Positions 9,469-19,566 are shown, counted from the stretch's first letter. The stretch is DNA of 64,000 bases from Verrucomicrobiota bacterium (GCA_023446735.1 JAEXPQ010000027.1:26487-90486); one strand, 5' to 3'. Numbers and translations are program-made. The notes: generated by a model not told the origin, from the letters alone.

Positions 9469-11484
9469 TCAGCGAACTCGCCGCAGAACTGTGAGCGAAT
9501 GGGCCGGGAATGTCTGAAGGAAGCTCTCGCTGGACGAGGACTCGGTGACAGTCGTCGTCGCCGCCGGATCCTGTCCGTCCTGGTTGGCCACATCGGCATC
9601 TGCGCCGGTGAGAACTGTGGTGATCAGACGCATCGCCGCCCTGCTTCCACCGACAAACGCGACCGCGGCGCTGAACGCGCGGTCTTCGCCGTTGACGACT
9701 TTCACGATCACGTCGCCGGTGGCGGAATCGCGCACAACCGAGCTCGTGACGCGCATACCAGCGGGCACTCCCTCAAGCGTCGCCGGCAAAACGGTGTCGC
9801 CAGCGTTGTTGCCGAACAGACGCTGCACCTCGTAGCTGATCGTCGGGTAGACGGCGGAGGCGTCGAAATAGATCAGGTCGGGGTGCCACTGGGTGTGGTC
9901 GCGGCGCGCGAGCAGCGGGGCGTAGGAGGCGAAGCGCACGATGTCGCCGTTGCGCTCGAAGCTCGTCAGGCCGGCGGCCTCGGCCAGGGCGGAGCGCAGG
10001 GTGCTGCGCTTCTTGTCCTTGTCGTGCGCGGCGTACTCGCCGACGTAGACCTTGGCGCCGGCGCGGTCGTAACGCCCGTAGCGCTCAAGATTGTCCCAGA
10101 ACCACTGCGGCGAAACGTAGTAGTGCTCATCGACCATCGGAACGCCGACCTCGCGGACGAACGCCCAGCCGTTCTCGTAATCCTCGCCGGAGGCGAACGG
10201 CCCGGAGGTGCCGACGACGACGATCTCGGGATGCTTCGCCTTGAGGACGTCGAAGATCTGCCGGAAGCGTTCGCGGAACTCGGGGGTGATCGCGTCCTCG
10301 TTGCCCACGCCGAGGTACTTCAGTCCGAAGGGGGCAGGGTGCCCGGCGGCGGCGCGGACCGCGCCCCACTTCGAGTCGGCCGGGCCGTTGGCCCATTCGA
10401 TCAGGTCGAGAATGTCCTGGATGTACGATGACATCTCGTCGAGCGGCAGCCCCTCCTGCCCGCGGCCCGGGGAGTCGCCCGCGTGCTGGCAGCAGACGCC
10501 GGCGGAGACGACGGGGAGCGGCTTCGCGCCGATATCCTCGCAGAACTGGAAGAACTCGAAGTAGCCCAGGCCGTGGGTCTGGTAGTAGCCCCAGAGGTTG
10601 CGCTTGTCGCGGCGTTGCTCGACCGGGCCGACGCTGTCCTTCCAGTTGTAGAAATCGCGGGGGCCCGAGCCATGGACGAGGCAGCCGCCGGGGAAGCGCA
10701 TGAACTTCGGCTTCATGTCGGCGATCACCTGGGCGAGGTCGCGGCGCAGACCGTTGGGCCGGCCCTTGAACGTGTCGGTGGGAAAGAGCGAGACCATGTC
10801 GAATGCGACGCCGCCCGTCTCGTGGGCGAGCAGGACGAAACGCGCGTCCGTGTCGGACGAGCTCGGCGTCAGCGCGACGGCGTGCTTGGTCCACGCGCGT
10901 CCGGCGATCTCGAGCTTCGCCTCGGCGAGCACGCGCCCATCGCGGGCCTCGAGCCGTACCGTGACCGGCATCGGCTTGCTCTGCTCGACGCGCGGGCCGG
11001 GGCCGCCCCACTTCGCGCCCATGAACGCCTGGTACGCCCAGAACGAGACCTCGTAGGCGGCCCCCTGCCGGACGGGGATCCGATCGAAGCCGCGGTTGGC
11101 GACGCCGACTCCGGCGCCGGGCGTCAGCACCGTGAGCATGAGATAGTGCGGGTTGGCGGGATGCACCGGGCGGTAGTCGCCAATCCCGAGGTTGCCGCTG
11201 CCACCGTCGGCCTGGACGAGCTCCCAGCCGGTGTACGGCCCCCAGGTGGCCTGGGCCGACGCCGAGTATTCGAAGGACCGGTTCTGCAGCAGCTCGGCGT
11301 AGAGGCCGCCGTCGGCCGCGTAGTTAAGGTCTTCGAAGAAGACACCGACGAGGTCGGGGCTGATCGGTTTGCCGGCGGCGGCGAGGTCGACGGAGAGACG
11401 GACCGGTTCGTCGGCCGCCGTCGCACCCGAGAGGCACAGCAGAAGACCGGACAGAAGGCGGGCCGAGAGGGAGGCGAGTTTCAT
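9469..11484 (-). CDS. secreted GH51-type alpha-L-arabinofuranosidase (second copy)
   Basis: The protein has 671 residues from the ATG at 11484 (MKLASLSARLLSGLLLCLSGATA, signal peptide). Upstream codons of the longer open frame overlap the GH115 gene and are non-coding shadow. GH51 signatures are LVGVFFEDLNYAADGGLYAELLQNRSF, FMRFPGGCLVHG, the acid/base motif YLGVGNEDAI and the nucleophile motif VYVGEYAAHD, ending in a beta-sandwich with FPAHSLTVLRRVR. It resembles the GH51 at 4397-6928 but lacks the extra internal domain. It follows the GH115 gene by 74 bp and precedes GH43 by 37 bp, as expected for coordinated removal of xylan side chains. Confidence 0.9.
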   Translation of the reverse strand: MKLASLSARLLSGLLLCLSGATAADEPVRLSVDLAAAGKPISPDLVGVFFEDLNYAADGGLYAELLQNRSFEYSASAQATWGPYTGWELVQADGGSGNLGIGDYRPVHPANPHYLMLTVLTPGAGVGVANRGFDRIPVRQGAAYEVSFWAYQAFMGAKWGGPGPRVEQSKPMPVTVRLEARDGRVLAEAKLEIAGRAWTKHAVALTPSSSDTDARFVLLAHETGGVAFDMVSLFPTDTFKGRPNGLRRDLAQVIADMKPKFMRFPGGCLVHGSGPRDFYNWKDSVGPVEQRRDKRNLWGYYQTHGLGYFEFFQFCEDIGAKPLPVVSAGVCCQHAGDSPGRGQEGLPLDEMSSYIQDILDLIEWANGPADSKWGAVRAAAGHPAPFGLKYLGVGNEDAITPEFRERFRQIFDVLKAKHPEIVVVGTSGPFASGEDYENGWAFVREVGVPMVDEHYYVSPQWFWDNLERYGRYDRAGAKVYVGEYAAHDKDKKRSTLRSALAEAAGLTSFERNGDIVRFASYAPLLARRDHTQWHPDLIYFDASAVYPTISYEVQRLFGNNAGDTVLPATLEGVPAGMRVTSSVVRDSATGDVIVKVVNGEDRAFSAAVAFVGGSRAAMRLITTVLTGADADVANQDGQDPAATTTVTESSSSESFLQTFPAHSLTVLRRVR

Positions 11485-11558
11485 CGTGGTACTTTCGCGG
11501 AGGAACGATTGGGGAGAGACGGGTGGGGATGACGCGGGGGCAGTCGGAAACGCCCCGT

Positions 11559-14510
11559 TCACCTGACAGTGAGGCCTTCCGGCGGGCCAAAGTAGCTCTC
11601 GGGAAGTGTGCGGTCGCTGAGGATGATCTTCTGCACGACGACGGCCGGATCGACCATCGTGAGCTTCAGTTCGTGCGGGCCGTCGGCGGCCAGCGTGTGC
11701 GTGGAGCGCAGGTAGCGGACGTTGTCGCGGGTGTAGACGCCCCAATTTCGGCCGAGGAACGTCTCGGCCTCGCGGTCGGCGAAGATGTCGACGACCTGGA
11801 CGGGCTGGTCGTCGAAGGAGACGCCGATGCGCACACCGCGATCCGGCACGAAGTCCATCGCCGGCCCCAGCACGAGGGTGACGGTGTACTCGCCCGCGCG
11901 CGGCAAATGGACGGCGTATTCGAGTGTCGGTGCCGCGGCCGGCGGCAGCACGCTCGGCGCGGTGACGGGATAGACGGCCATCGCATCGGCGCCGCGCCCG
12001 TAGTCGGGCACGGTCTCCCAGCGCACGCCGGCCACCTCGGTGCGCCGCGCCGTCGCCGAGGCGGCGAAGGCGAGCGGGCCGGTGAGACTGGCGAAACGGC
12101 CCTGCGCGGACCGCGCCTGCGCCGCGGTGGCCTTCACGACGGGCACGCGGACCCGCGCGGTGCGGTCGCCCACGACCTTGACCCAGCCGGCCGAGCTGCC
12201 CTCCGGAACCTGCGCCCAGTCGATCTCGACCCAGTAGCGCCGGTCGTGGCCGCCGAGTTTCTCCTCGGTGAGCAGAATCCACGGCTGCTCGACCTCGACC
12301 CGGCACGAGACCGGGAGCGCGCCCATGGCGAAGACGTCGAAATACGAACGGCGCGGTTGGAACGAGTCGAACACCGGGAGCGCGGCGGCGCCGAAGTGGT
12401 CGGGCCAGGCGTTCTGGTCGCCATCGACGGCGACGCCGAAACGCGAGACGTCGGCGACGCGCACCTCGCTCACGGCGGGCATGGCGTCGACCAGCGGCGG
12501 CTCCCAGCTCCACTGGCCGAGATGGGTCTGATCCATGAGGTGGTTCCATTTTCCGCCGGCCAGCTCGCGGTTGTAGTAGGCGCTCATCGCACCGTCCTGC
12601 GCGAAGAGTTCGCGCACGCGCTGCGCGAGGTCGTTGGTGCTGGCGCGGCCCTGCCGGGCGTAGAGGCGGTTGCGCCCGGCGAGGATGTTCATCTGCGCGA
12701 CCAGCGCCGAGGCCTTGGCCGGGTACAGCACGAGCTGATAGAAGGCGTCGCGCCGCTCGGCCGGCAGACGCGCGTGGATCGCCTCGGCGCGCTCGGCGAC
12801 ATCGCGCCAGGCGGCCTCGACACGCTCCGCCTCCTGGTAGTTGAGCGCGCTGAAGGTCTCAGGGGCGATCTGCTCGGGTTTGCGCCAGCCGTTGTACTTC
12901 GCGTAGCGCGCGGCGAGGTCGGCGATCTCCGCCGCGTGTTCGGGGCCGAAGTCGCGCTCGGCCCAGCGAAGCATGTAGCTGGCGACCTTGTCCTTGTTGA
13001 GCGCCGCCGGATTCCAGCCGAGGCGCAGGAAGAACTCGATCGGCAGCTCGAGCGGCTTGATGTCGCCGACGTTGACGATCCAGATTCGGGTCGCGCCGTA
13101 CTCGGCCGCGAGGTTCATCTGCTCGGCGATCTTCGGCAGCGGGTTGGTGTTGATCCACTGGTAGGCGTACGGCCCGCCGTGCATGTCGAAATGGTAGTAG
13201 ATGCCGGCGCCGCCGCCGCGCTTGCGCTCCTCGGGCGTGGGGAGGCGGCGGAGGTTGCCGGTGTTGTCGTCGGTCCAGAGCAGCGTGACGTCGTCCGGCG
13301 GGCGCAGGCCGGCCTCGTAGAACTTCTGCACCTCGGTGAAGAGCGCCCAGACCTGGGGCACCGTCGCCGGGTCGACCTGCATCTCCTCGGCGAGGATGCG
13401 GCGCTGGTCGGCGAAGATCTGCTCGAGCTGGAGGATGTCGGACTGGATGCTGCCGGTGCTGACCATGCCCTCGTCGCCGTCGCCGCGCATCCCGACGGTA
13501 ACCAGGTTGTCGTAGGCCTTGTTGCGGGCGATTCCCTCACGGAAGAAGCGCTGCAGCGCCTTGGCGTTGGTGGCGTAGTTCCACTTGCCATTGCCGTACT
13601 GTTCGCGGCGCTTGGTCCACTCCTTGTGGGCGCGCATCATCGGCTCGTGGTGCGAAGTGCCCATCACGATGCCGTACTCGTCGGCCAACTGCGGATTGAG
13701 CGGGTCGTCCTCGTTGAAGGCGTTGTTCCACATCGCCGGCCAGAGGTAGTTGGCGCGCAGGCGCAGCAACAGTTCGAAGACCCTCGAGTAGAACCTCGAG
13801 TTGAGCCCGCCGAACTTCTCGGCGGCCCAGCCGGTGAGGCACGGAGCCTCGTCGTTGAGGAAGATGCCGCGATATCGGACCACCGGCTCGCCCGAGGCGA
13901 AACGCCCGGGCGTGACATACGCCTCCTTCCGCTTCTGCGGCGGCACATCCGCCCACCAGTACCAGGGCGAGACGCCGAGCTGCTCCGACAGTTCGTAGGC
14001 TCCGTAGATCGTGCCGCGCTTGTCGCTACCGACGATCACGAGCGCTCGCTCCACGCCGGGGAACGGGTTTGCGACAGCGGTGATGACGAAGCTCTCCCAT
14101 TTTCCGCGCAGGTCGGCCACATCGACCCTGCCTCCGGCCACCAGGCGATCGATCAATGAACTCCGGCCCAGCGTGCCAACCAGCACGACCTCACGTGTCG
14201 CCGGCTGTTCGTGGATGATCGTCGGTCGCTGTCCCGTAACCGCCTCGACGTCCGTCGCCAAATCGCGGACCACACGAACGACTCCGGGAAGGTCCGACGA
14301 GTCGCACCAAATCGGACTGACCCGATCCTGCACGGCCAGCGGAAACGAGTTCGTGTCAACGGGGACGTCCGCGACAATGTCGACGGCGAGGCCGAGGCTG
14401 GCGGCGTGGAGGCTTGGAACGACAGCCTGAAGCAGGCCGCACGCAAACGCCAAAGCGGCGCGGCGCCGAGGAGCGGACGAGAAGAATGGGCGAAGGTGAG
14501 CGAGTACCAT
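11559..14510 (-). CDS. secreted GH115 xylan alpha-glucuronidase
   Basis: The ATG at 14510 (MVLAHLRPFFSSAPRRRAAL...) gives 983 residues with a basic N-region, hydrophobic core and cleavage near SLHA. The longer frame up to 14684 runs through the terminator hairpin of the TonB receptor gene and is rejected. Family 115 features are GKWESFVITAV, VIVGSDKRGTIYGAYELSEQL, SPWYWWADVPPQKRKEAYV, the TIM-barrel segments NYLWPAMWNNAFNEDDP, GIVMGTSHHEPMMRA, NLVTVGMRGDGDEGM, and the C-terminal GH115_C-type beta-sandwich. Length is normal for the family. It removes (methyl)glucuronic acid from xylan. It is the first hydrolase gene downstream of the TonB receptor, but a strong terminator separates the two transcripts. 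Confidence 0.9.
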   Translation of the reverse strand: MVLAHLRPFFSSAPRRRAALAFACGLLQAVVPSLHAASLGLAVDIVADVPVDTNSFPLAVQDRVSPIWCDSSDLPGVVRVVRDLATDVEAVTGQRPTIIHEQPATREVVLVGTLGRSSLIDRLVAGGRVDVADLRGKWESFVITAVANPFPGVERALVIVGSDKRGTIYGAYELSEQLGVSPWYWWADVPPQKRKEAYVTPGRFASGEPVVRYRGIFLNDEAPCLTGWAAEKFGGLNSRFYSRVFELLLRLRANYLWPAMWNNAFNEDDPLNPQLADEYGIVMGTSHHEPMMRAHKEWTKRREQYGNGKWNYATNAKALQRFFREGIARNKAYDNLVTVGMRGDGDEGMVSTGSIQSDILQLEQIFADQRRILAEEMQVDPATVPQVWALFTEVQKFYEAGLRPPDDVTLLWTDDNTGNLRRLPTPEERKRGGGAGIYYHFDMHGGPYAYQWINTNPLPKIAEQMNLAAEYGATRIWIVNVGDIKPLELPIEFFLRLGWNPAALNKDKVASYMLRWAERDFGPEHAAEIADLAARYAKYNGWRKPEQIAPETFSALNYQEAERVEAAWRDVAERAEAIHARLPAERRDAFYQLVLYPAKASALVAQMNILAGRNRLYARQGRASTNDLAQRVRELFAQDGAMSAYYNRELAGGKWNHLMDQTHLGQWSWEPPLVDAMPAVSEVRVADVSRFGVAVDGDQNAWPDHFGAAALPVFDSFQPRRSYFDVFAMGALPVSCRVEVEQPWILLTEEKLGGHDRRYWVEIDWAQVPEGSSAGWVKVVGDRTARVRVPVVKATAAQARSAQGRFASLTGPLAFAASATARRTEVAGVRWETVPDYGRGADAMAVYPVTAPSVLPPAAAPTLEYAVHLPRAGEYTVTLVLGPAMDFVPDRGVRIGVSFDDQPVQVVDIFADREAETFLGRNWGVYTRDNVRYLRSTHTLAADGPHELKLTMVDPAVVVQKIILSDRTLPESYFGPPEGLTVR

Positions 14511-14623
14511 AGAGAAGCGGCGCCTCCATGGGCGCGATCGGACCGAGGCACGGTCCTTACTGTTTTGTTGTGGGGGAGGGGGCCAGCAGCGCGGACGGCA
14601 AGCGGTCGGCGAGCATGGCGGTG

Positions 14624-14648
14624 GCACCGCTTCGAGCCGAAGCGGTGC
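14624..14648. repeat. perfect 11-bp hairpin with 3-nt loop
   Basis: GCACCGCTTCG at 14624-14634 is followed by the loop AGC and the exact reverse complement at 14638-14648. No T-tract follows on either strand, so it is not a classical terminator. It lies 12 bp beyond the terminator of the TonB receptor gene and upstream of GH115, where it could stabilise or process an mRNA end. Confidence 0.5.
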
Positions 14649-14660
14649 AGATACCCTCGG

Positions 14661-14708
14661 AAAAAAGAAAGGCGCCGGCCGCAAGTATCCCCCCTGCGTG
14701 CCGGCGCC
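14661..14708 (-). terminator. Rho-independent terminator of the TonB receptor gene
   Basis: GGCGCCGGC (14671-14679) pairs with GCCGGCGCC (14700-14708), leaving a 20-nt loop. Read on the minus strand, the stem is followed at once by TTTCTTTTTT (14670-14661). It lies 20 bp past the receptor stop codon. Confidence 0.85.
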
Positions 14709-14728
14709 ATCTAGCTACTGACCAGCAA

Positions 14729-17700
14729 CTAGAAACTGAAGGTGTTGGTGACGGACCACTCCTGCACCGGCTTGATACGAACACCCGCCCACGTCTTGCC
14801 GTCCGGCTGGACGCTGATCGGGATCAGCCCTTCGTAGTCGAAGGCATTGCGGATATTCAGCTGGATCTTCCAGTTGAGCTTCTCGGTGAGCTTGCGCTGG
14901 TATCCGATCCAGAAATCGAAGCCGTCTTCGGAAGGACCGTAGACCGGGTTTTCGATGTCGTACTCCGGTAGGCCGGCGGCGTTGTTGGCGATCGGGTAAC
15001 CGATCACGATCTTGTCCTGCCAGCGGTAGGCCGCGCCGACGTTGACACCCTTGGCCCAACCGGACCGGAAGTCATAGTTGGTGATCACGTTGAAGCGCCA
15101 CTTGCGCAACTCGGACGAGGCGATCCGCTCCTTGAGCTTCAGGTACGCCCAGTTCGACATGAAGGTCGCCCAACCACGGCGGACTTCGTTTCCGTACTGG
15201 TAGTCGCCGTTGAACATGCGCAGGTCGCCCGCTGCGCCGGCCATCTTGCCGTCGAGGTAGGTAACCATTTCCTCCAAGGCGCCACCGCCGATGTTCGCAT
15301 AGACTGCGGTGGTCTTGGCGGCGTTGAAGGCGACGCGCCAGTTGGGCAGGATGTTGGCCGTGGCTTCGAACTCATAGCCCTCGGACTCGCGATCAGAAGT
15401 GATCGCATAGCCCTGAGGCGTCGACCAACGGGTCCGGTAGTCGACGACCTTGGTGGTGTCGGGGTCCCAGGCGGAGCTCACTTCTTTGCCGTCGGCGCCG
15501 ACTGTCGCGGTCGAGGCATAGGTCGACCGGGTCGTAAGCTTCGACAGCGTAGTGGGCGAGAAGCCCCACGCTTGGAAGTAGCCCTTCTCGTCGAGCCACC
15601 CTTGGATCTCGTTCCAGGCCGAGATCGTCTGGTCGCGACGGGTCGCGGCCTGTTCCGGCGTCTCCAGATAGTCGTAGGCGGGAACCTGATCGTTCGCGTA
15701 GAGCGGCGGTCCGGCGTAGATGGTCGCGACCGGACGGTCGTTCTTGATGTAGGCCGGCGTCCAGAACCAGCGGGTGTTATAGGTGACCGTCTGACCGTTG
15801 AACACCGTGGTCGTGCCGTTCGAGCTGGCGAGCGCGCGGCTGTTCCAGTCGTAGCCGGTCATCCGGTAGAGGAAGATGTTGCGCCAGTTCATGCCGTTGA
15901 CGATGACACCGGCAAAGCCGTTCTCCGTGGACTCGGTCGCGCCCGTCACCTTCGTCTTGTACTTGATCGCACGCAGGGAGAAACGGTTGTCCTTCGTTGA
16001 AAGGAGAAGACCGAACTCTTTGGTGTCGCCGGCCGGATTCGCGATCGGCGTCCCAAAGACGTCGACGCGCGTGCTCGACGCCTGGAAGTTGCTCGAATCG
16101 TTGTAGCTCAGACTGACGTTGAGCGGCACATTGCGTTCCCAGGTCTTCGGGAGCGCCTTGTTCACGTGGAAGACCACGCCGCCCGAAACCGAGTGACCCT
16201 TGTAGTAGTTGCTCGGCGTGTATTCAGGCAGCTTGTAGACATCGTCGCTCAGGACGAGGTGGCTGTGCTGCCCTGCGACGGTGCTGCGCTTCGCCGTGAT
16301 GCTGCGCTGCTTCACGACGTCATAACGCCAGCCGAGCGTTCCCACGAGGGAGTCGTTCCAGAGATATCCCTGCCACGAGCCCGCATACGATTTGACGATC
16401 TGTTCGACCTTCGAACCCGAGTTGTAGAGATCGTTGCCATCCTCGTAGCGATCGAGACCGATCGTGCGGCTGGTCGTCCATCCGCGATAGTTCTCAGGAT
16501 TGGAGGCTTGGGCCGTCGCCGTCGCGCCAAAACGCTCGGTATAGACGCCGGTGGGAGTCCACGCGGCGCTGGGCGTCACTCCGGTGGCAGTCCACGTCGA
16601 GTCGAACACGTAGATCGGGCTGTCGTTCAGGGTGATCTTCTTTCCCAGACCGGGGAGCTCGGCCCCGGACAGGCTGGTTGCACCAGCCAACGAGGAACCG
16701 AGATAGGCGAGGACCTGCGGCGTGTTGTAGTCGAACGCCTTGTTGGCATCACCCGAGATGTAGGTGTTCCACGCAGTATCGTTTGTATACCGGAGCCAGC
16801 CCAGGTTGTAGCTATTGAACTTGTCGTGGCTGATCACGCCGTTGAAGCGATGACGCCCGAGAAGCTTGACGAGGAACTTGTTGTCGGTGAGGTCCGAGGT
16901 GCGCAGCTCGCCGAAGAGCGAAGCGCGCCAGCTCTCGACGTCGTACTGATGCCAGTTGCCGGTGCCACCGGAACCTGAAGCGAGGAACGCCCGACCGTAG
17001 TTCGGATTGGTGGTCCCGTCCTGCAGCTCTTTGGTGACGTCGACGTTGATCGTCGGTGTACCGCCGAGCAGGCTCCAACCACCGGTCTTGTAGGCCTGGT
17101 TGTAGTAGGCGACCTCGAGACCAAGGCGATCCTTGAAGGCGGTTTGGGAGAACGAGAGGTTGAACGCGTTCCAGTCCGACCACTCACCCTTGTTGTCGCC
17201 ATCGATCAGCTGGTTGTAGAAATCGAAGACGGACGAATCCATCAGCATCGAGTCCTTGAATTGGGCATTGAACGGCACTTTCGCGTTCACCGCCCAGGCC
17301 GAAAGGTTGTTCAGGCCGAACAGCTGCTCGGAGTACCGGAGCCCGACCGCACCGTCGCTCCAGCCGCGAACCGTGCCGTTGTTGTTGAGGAAGCCGCCGT
17401 TGATGTAGCCGCCGAGCACACGGCTCAGCTCGCCCGTGGAACCGTCCACGACGTAGCCAGCGGACTGCTGGCCGAGGCGGCCCGAAAGCCAGGGGCTGAT
17501 CGCGGCCGGAGCCGCGCCGACGTCATAGACCGAGTAGTTGGTGCCGCCACCGATGGTGAGCTTGTTGGCCTCGTTTGTCCGGAACCACGCCGAGATGTTG
17601 TCGTACGGCGTGTTCTGGCGGGGCAGATTCGCGTCGATCTTGCCGGATTCGTACTTCGCCTTGAACGAGGTGGCGAAATCCCGACCGAAGATCTTGGGGT

Positions 17701-18484
17701 CCCAACGCAAGGCAGTGTAGATGCGTCGGTCCTTCTTGAATGCCGGATCCTGCTGGTACTTTTCCTTGTTCCAGAGGCCGTCGACCCGGATGGCAAGGAC
17801 CTCGTCGATCAGCTCCTGATTGACGTCGATCGCACCACGATAGGAACCGAAGGAACCGACTCGCGCCTCGACGCTTCCGGAGTTGCGGAAGTTCGCGTTG
17901 CGGGTTGTCGCGTTGATGATGCCCGAAGGGCTGCCCAGACCGAAGAGGATGGAGTTGGGGCCGCGCTGGATATCGATGCGGTCGATATTGTACGAATCCC
18001 ACGGGACGTTGGTCTTGAAAAAGTCCATCGTCTGGTCCGCCGACTCCAATCCGCGGATGCGTTGGGAGGTCGAAATCGGGGTGTAGTCGGCGGCGGTTTT
18101 CGCGCCGATCGCCAAACCGGAGAAGTTGCCGCGGGTGCCACCGACCTCGGTGTTCGTCGCGTACTGCAGCAGGGTGGCATTGTCGGTGGCGCCGACATCG
18201 GCCATGAACTCTTTCGTGATGACCGAGATCGACGAGGCGACGTCCTTGAGCTCGGTTCGAATACGGGTGCCGGCGAGGGTCTCGGTGGCGACATAGCCGG
18301 TGTCCGTCGAGGAGTTGACCTCGAAGGGGGTGAGCACCACGACTTCCTCATCGGTCGCGCCCGCCGCGGGCGCCGCCGGCGATGCGTTATCCACAGACTG
18401 GGCAACGAGTCCGGTCGCAGCGGCGGCTCCCATCAGCGAGAGCCACCGGCCGGTTTTGCCGGTTCGGGGGGATGTTTTCATCAT
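14729..18484 (-). CDS. TonB-dependent outer-membrane receptor
   Basis: The double ATG at 18484/18481 (MMKTSPRTGKTGRWLSLMGAAAATGLVAQS) starts a 1251-residue protein with a signal peptide. The mature N-terminus has the Verrucomicrobiota-type TonB region (EEVVVLTPFEVNSSTDTGYV), then a plug domain (GTRIRTELKDVASSISVITKEFM; IDIQRGPNSILFGLGSPSGIIN), and a long beta-barrel ending in Phe (EWSVTNTFSF). It imports oligosaccharides or another bulky ligand across the outer membrane using the proton-motive force. No SusD homologue lies beside it. It is flanked upstream by a 434-bp promoter region and the two-component genes, downstream by a terminator and glycosidases, so a sugar ligand is the best guess. 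Confidence 0.93.
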   Translation of the reverse strand: MMKTSPRTGKTGRWLSLMGAAAATGLVAQSVDNASPAAPAAGATDEEVVVLTPFEVNSSTDTGYVATETLAGTRIRTELKDVASSISVITKEFMADVGATDNATLLQYATNTEVGGTRGNFSGLAIGAKTAADYTPISTSQRIRGLESADQTMDFFKTNVPWDSYNIDRIDIQRGPNSILFGLGSPSGIINATTRNANFRNSGSVEARVGSFGSYRGAIDVNQELIDEVLAIRVDGLWNKEKYQQDPAFKKDRRIYTALRWDPKIFGRDFATSFKAKYESGKIDANLPRQNTPYDNISAWFRTNEANKLTIGGGTNYSVYDVGAAPAAISPWLSGRLGQQSAGYVVDGSTGELSRVLGGYINGGFLNNNGTVRGWSDGAVGLRYSEQLFGLNNLSAWAVNAKVPFNAQFKDSMLMDSSVFDFYNQLIDGDNKGEWSDWNAFNLSFSQTAFKDRLGLEVAYYNQAYKTGGWSLLGGTPTINVDVTKELQDGTTNPNYGRAFLASGSGGTGNWHQYDVESWRASLFGELRTSDLTDNKFLVKLLGRHRFNGVISHDKFNSYNLGWLRYTNDTAWNTYISGDANKAFDYNTPQVLAYLGSSLAGATSLSGAELPGLGKKITLNDSPIYVFDSTWTATGVTPSAAWTPTGVYTERFGATATAQASNPENYRGWTTSRTIGLDRYEDGNDLYNSGSKVEQIVKSYAGSWQGYLWNDSLVGTLGWRYDVVKQRSITAKRSTVAGQHSHLVLSDDVYKLPEYTPSNYYKGHSVSGGVVFHVNKALPKTWERNVPLNVSLSYNDSSNFQASSTRVDVFGTPIANPAGDTKEFGLLLSTKDNRFSLRAIKYKTKVTGATESTENGFAGVIVNGMNWRNIFLYRMTGYDWNSRALASSNGTTTVFNGQTVTYNTRWFWTPAYIKNDRPVATIYAGPPLYANDQVPAYDYLETPEQAATRRDQTISAWNEIQGWLDEKGYFQAWGFSPTTLSKLTTRSTYASTATVGADGKEVSSAWDPDTTKVVDYRTRWSTPQGYAITSDRESEGYEFEATANILPNWRVAFNAAKTTAVYANIGGGALEEMVTYLDGKMAGAAGDLRMFNGDYQYGNEVRRGWATFMSNWAYLKLKERIASSELRKWRFNVITNYDFRSGWAKGVNVGAAYRWQDKIVIGYPIANNAAGLPEYDIENPVYGPSEDGFDFWIGYQRKLTEKLNWKIQLNIRNAFDYEGLIPISVQPDGKTWAGVRIKPVQEWSVTNTFSF

Positions 18485-18918
18485 ATTGTAGGGTTGGCTT
18501 GTTTTGGGTGTAACCTGCCACCGCGCGCCCCTTGGAAGACGCGGGCGGAAGGAGGATCCTGCGGTGTGGAATCGGGGACTCACCGCGGAACGCCGCGACC
18601 TAAGCGCCGCGCGGTGGAATCCAGCAAGGCCTCTTTGGGCGCGACGTGGCCGCGACCTAAGTCGTGCTCAGGACCCGGAAGGAACGACACAGCAACAGGT
18701 AACAGAAGCCCGAATTCTCGGGCGTGGCGTGCTTCCGATGGGCACCGCCTTGTTCCAACAGTAGACCGTTTGGTCGGTCCACTAGGCCCTCCCTGTCCGA
18801 CACCCGATATGGGTAAGGCTGTGCAATTCTGACGCCTGCATCCGTATCCAATCGATCCTCGTTGCACCTCGCAAAGTCCCGGCGCTGCCCACGGACGCCC
18901 CGGATTCGCGTAGACCCG
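18485..18918 (-). promoter_or_regulatory. 434-bp intergenic region upstream of the TonB receptor gene, with a 12-bp direct repeat
   Basis: No gene fits here. The region must carry the receptor promoter and leader. CCGCGACCTAAG occurs exactly twice, at 18593-18604 and 18650-18661, 57 bp apart. This could be a binding site for the adjacent NarL-type regulator, but that is inference. Confidence 0.4.
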
Positions 18919-19560
18919 CTAGTCGATCAGCAACAAGCCCCGCTTCACTCCGGCCAGTAGCGCCTGAGTCCGGTCGGCGACGCCGAGTTTCACGAGCACC
19001 TTCGAGATGTGCCCCTTCACCGTCGCCTCTGTCACATGCAGCGCAGCACCGATCTGTTTGTTGTTCCGTCCCTTGGCGATCAACTTCAACACCTCCAACT
19101 CGCGCTCGGAAAGTTGGGACGAAATTTTGTTCGCCAATCGACCGGAGACGGCGCCGGACAGATGCTGCCTCCCGGCGCAAACATCGCGGATCGCGACCAT
19201 CAGTTCCTCGAGCGGGGTGTCTTTTGCCAGAAAACCCTTCGCTCCGGCCTTGATGGCCTCCTCGATTTCGTCGCCCGAACCATAGTTGGTCAGGATCAGA
19301 ATCCGGACATCCCCGAATTCCCGCCTGAGCGCAGCGATCGTCGCCAATCCTCCTTTGCCCGGCATCCGGAGGTCGAGAATCACCACATCCGGCCGGCACT
19401 CCCGGTACGCCCGAAGGGCGCCCTCTCCATCACTCGCCTCGCCTACCACCTGGAGGTTCGGCTGTGTGCCCAGCGCGTAGGTCAGCCCGATGCGCACGAG
19501 CAGATGGTCGTCGACGATTAGGACACGAATCGGTTCCTCTTTGGGACTATTTGTATTCAT
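18919..19560 (-). CDS. NarL/FixJ-family response regulator
   Basis: The protein has 213 residues from the ATG at 19560; an in-frame GTG at 19566, directly after the kinase stop, would add two residues. An N-terminal receiver has the acidic pair VDDH (D17/D18), the phosphoacceptor D63 in VVILDLRMPGKGG, and the conserved Lys in KGFLAKD. A C-terminal GerE/LuxR-type HTH follows (LSERELEVLKLIAKGRNNKQIGAALHVTEATVKGHISKV). It is coupled to the sensor kinase gene with only 6 bp between them, so they are partners. It likely controls the TonB receptor gene and the hydrolase cluster downstream. Confidence 0.92.
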   Translation of the reverse strand: MNTNSPKEEPIRVLIVDDHLLVRIGLTYALGTQPNLQVVGEASDGEGALRAYRECRPDVVILDLRMPGKGGLATIAALRREFGDVRILILTNYGSGDEIEEAIKAGAKGFLAKDTPLEELMVAIRDVCAGRQHLSGAVSGRLANKISSQLSERELEVLKLIAKGRNNKQIGAALHVTEATVKGHISKVLVKLGVADRTQALLAGVKRGLLLID

Positions 19561-19566
19561 GGGCAC

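Noticed and set aside
11485..12549. N-terminal extension of the GH51 frame at 9469
   Set aside because: It overlaps the GH115 coding sequence and has no domain. The signal peptide starts at 11484.
14624..14648. Second terminator after the TonB receptor gene
   Set aside because: The hairpin is perfect but no T-tract follows on either strand, so it is listed only as a repeat.
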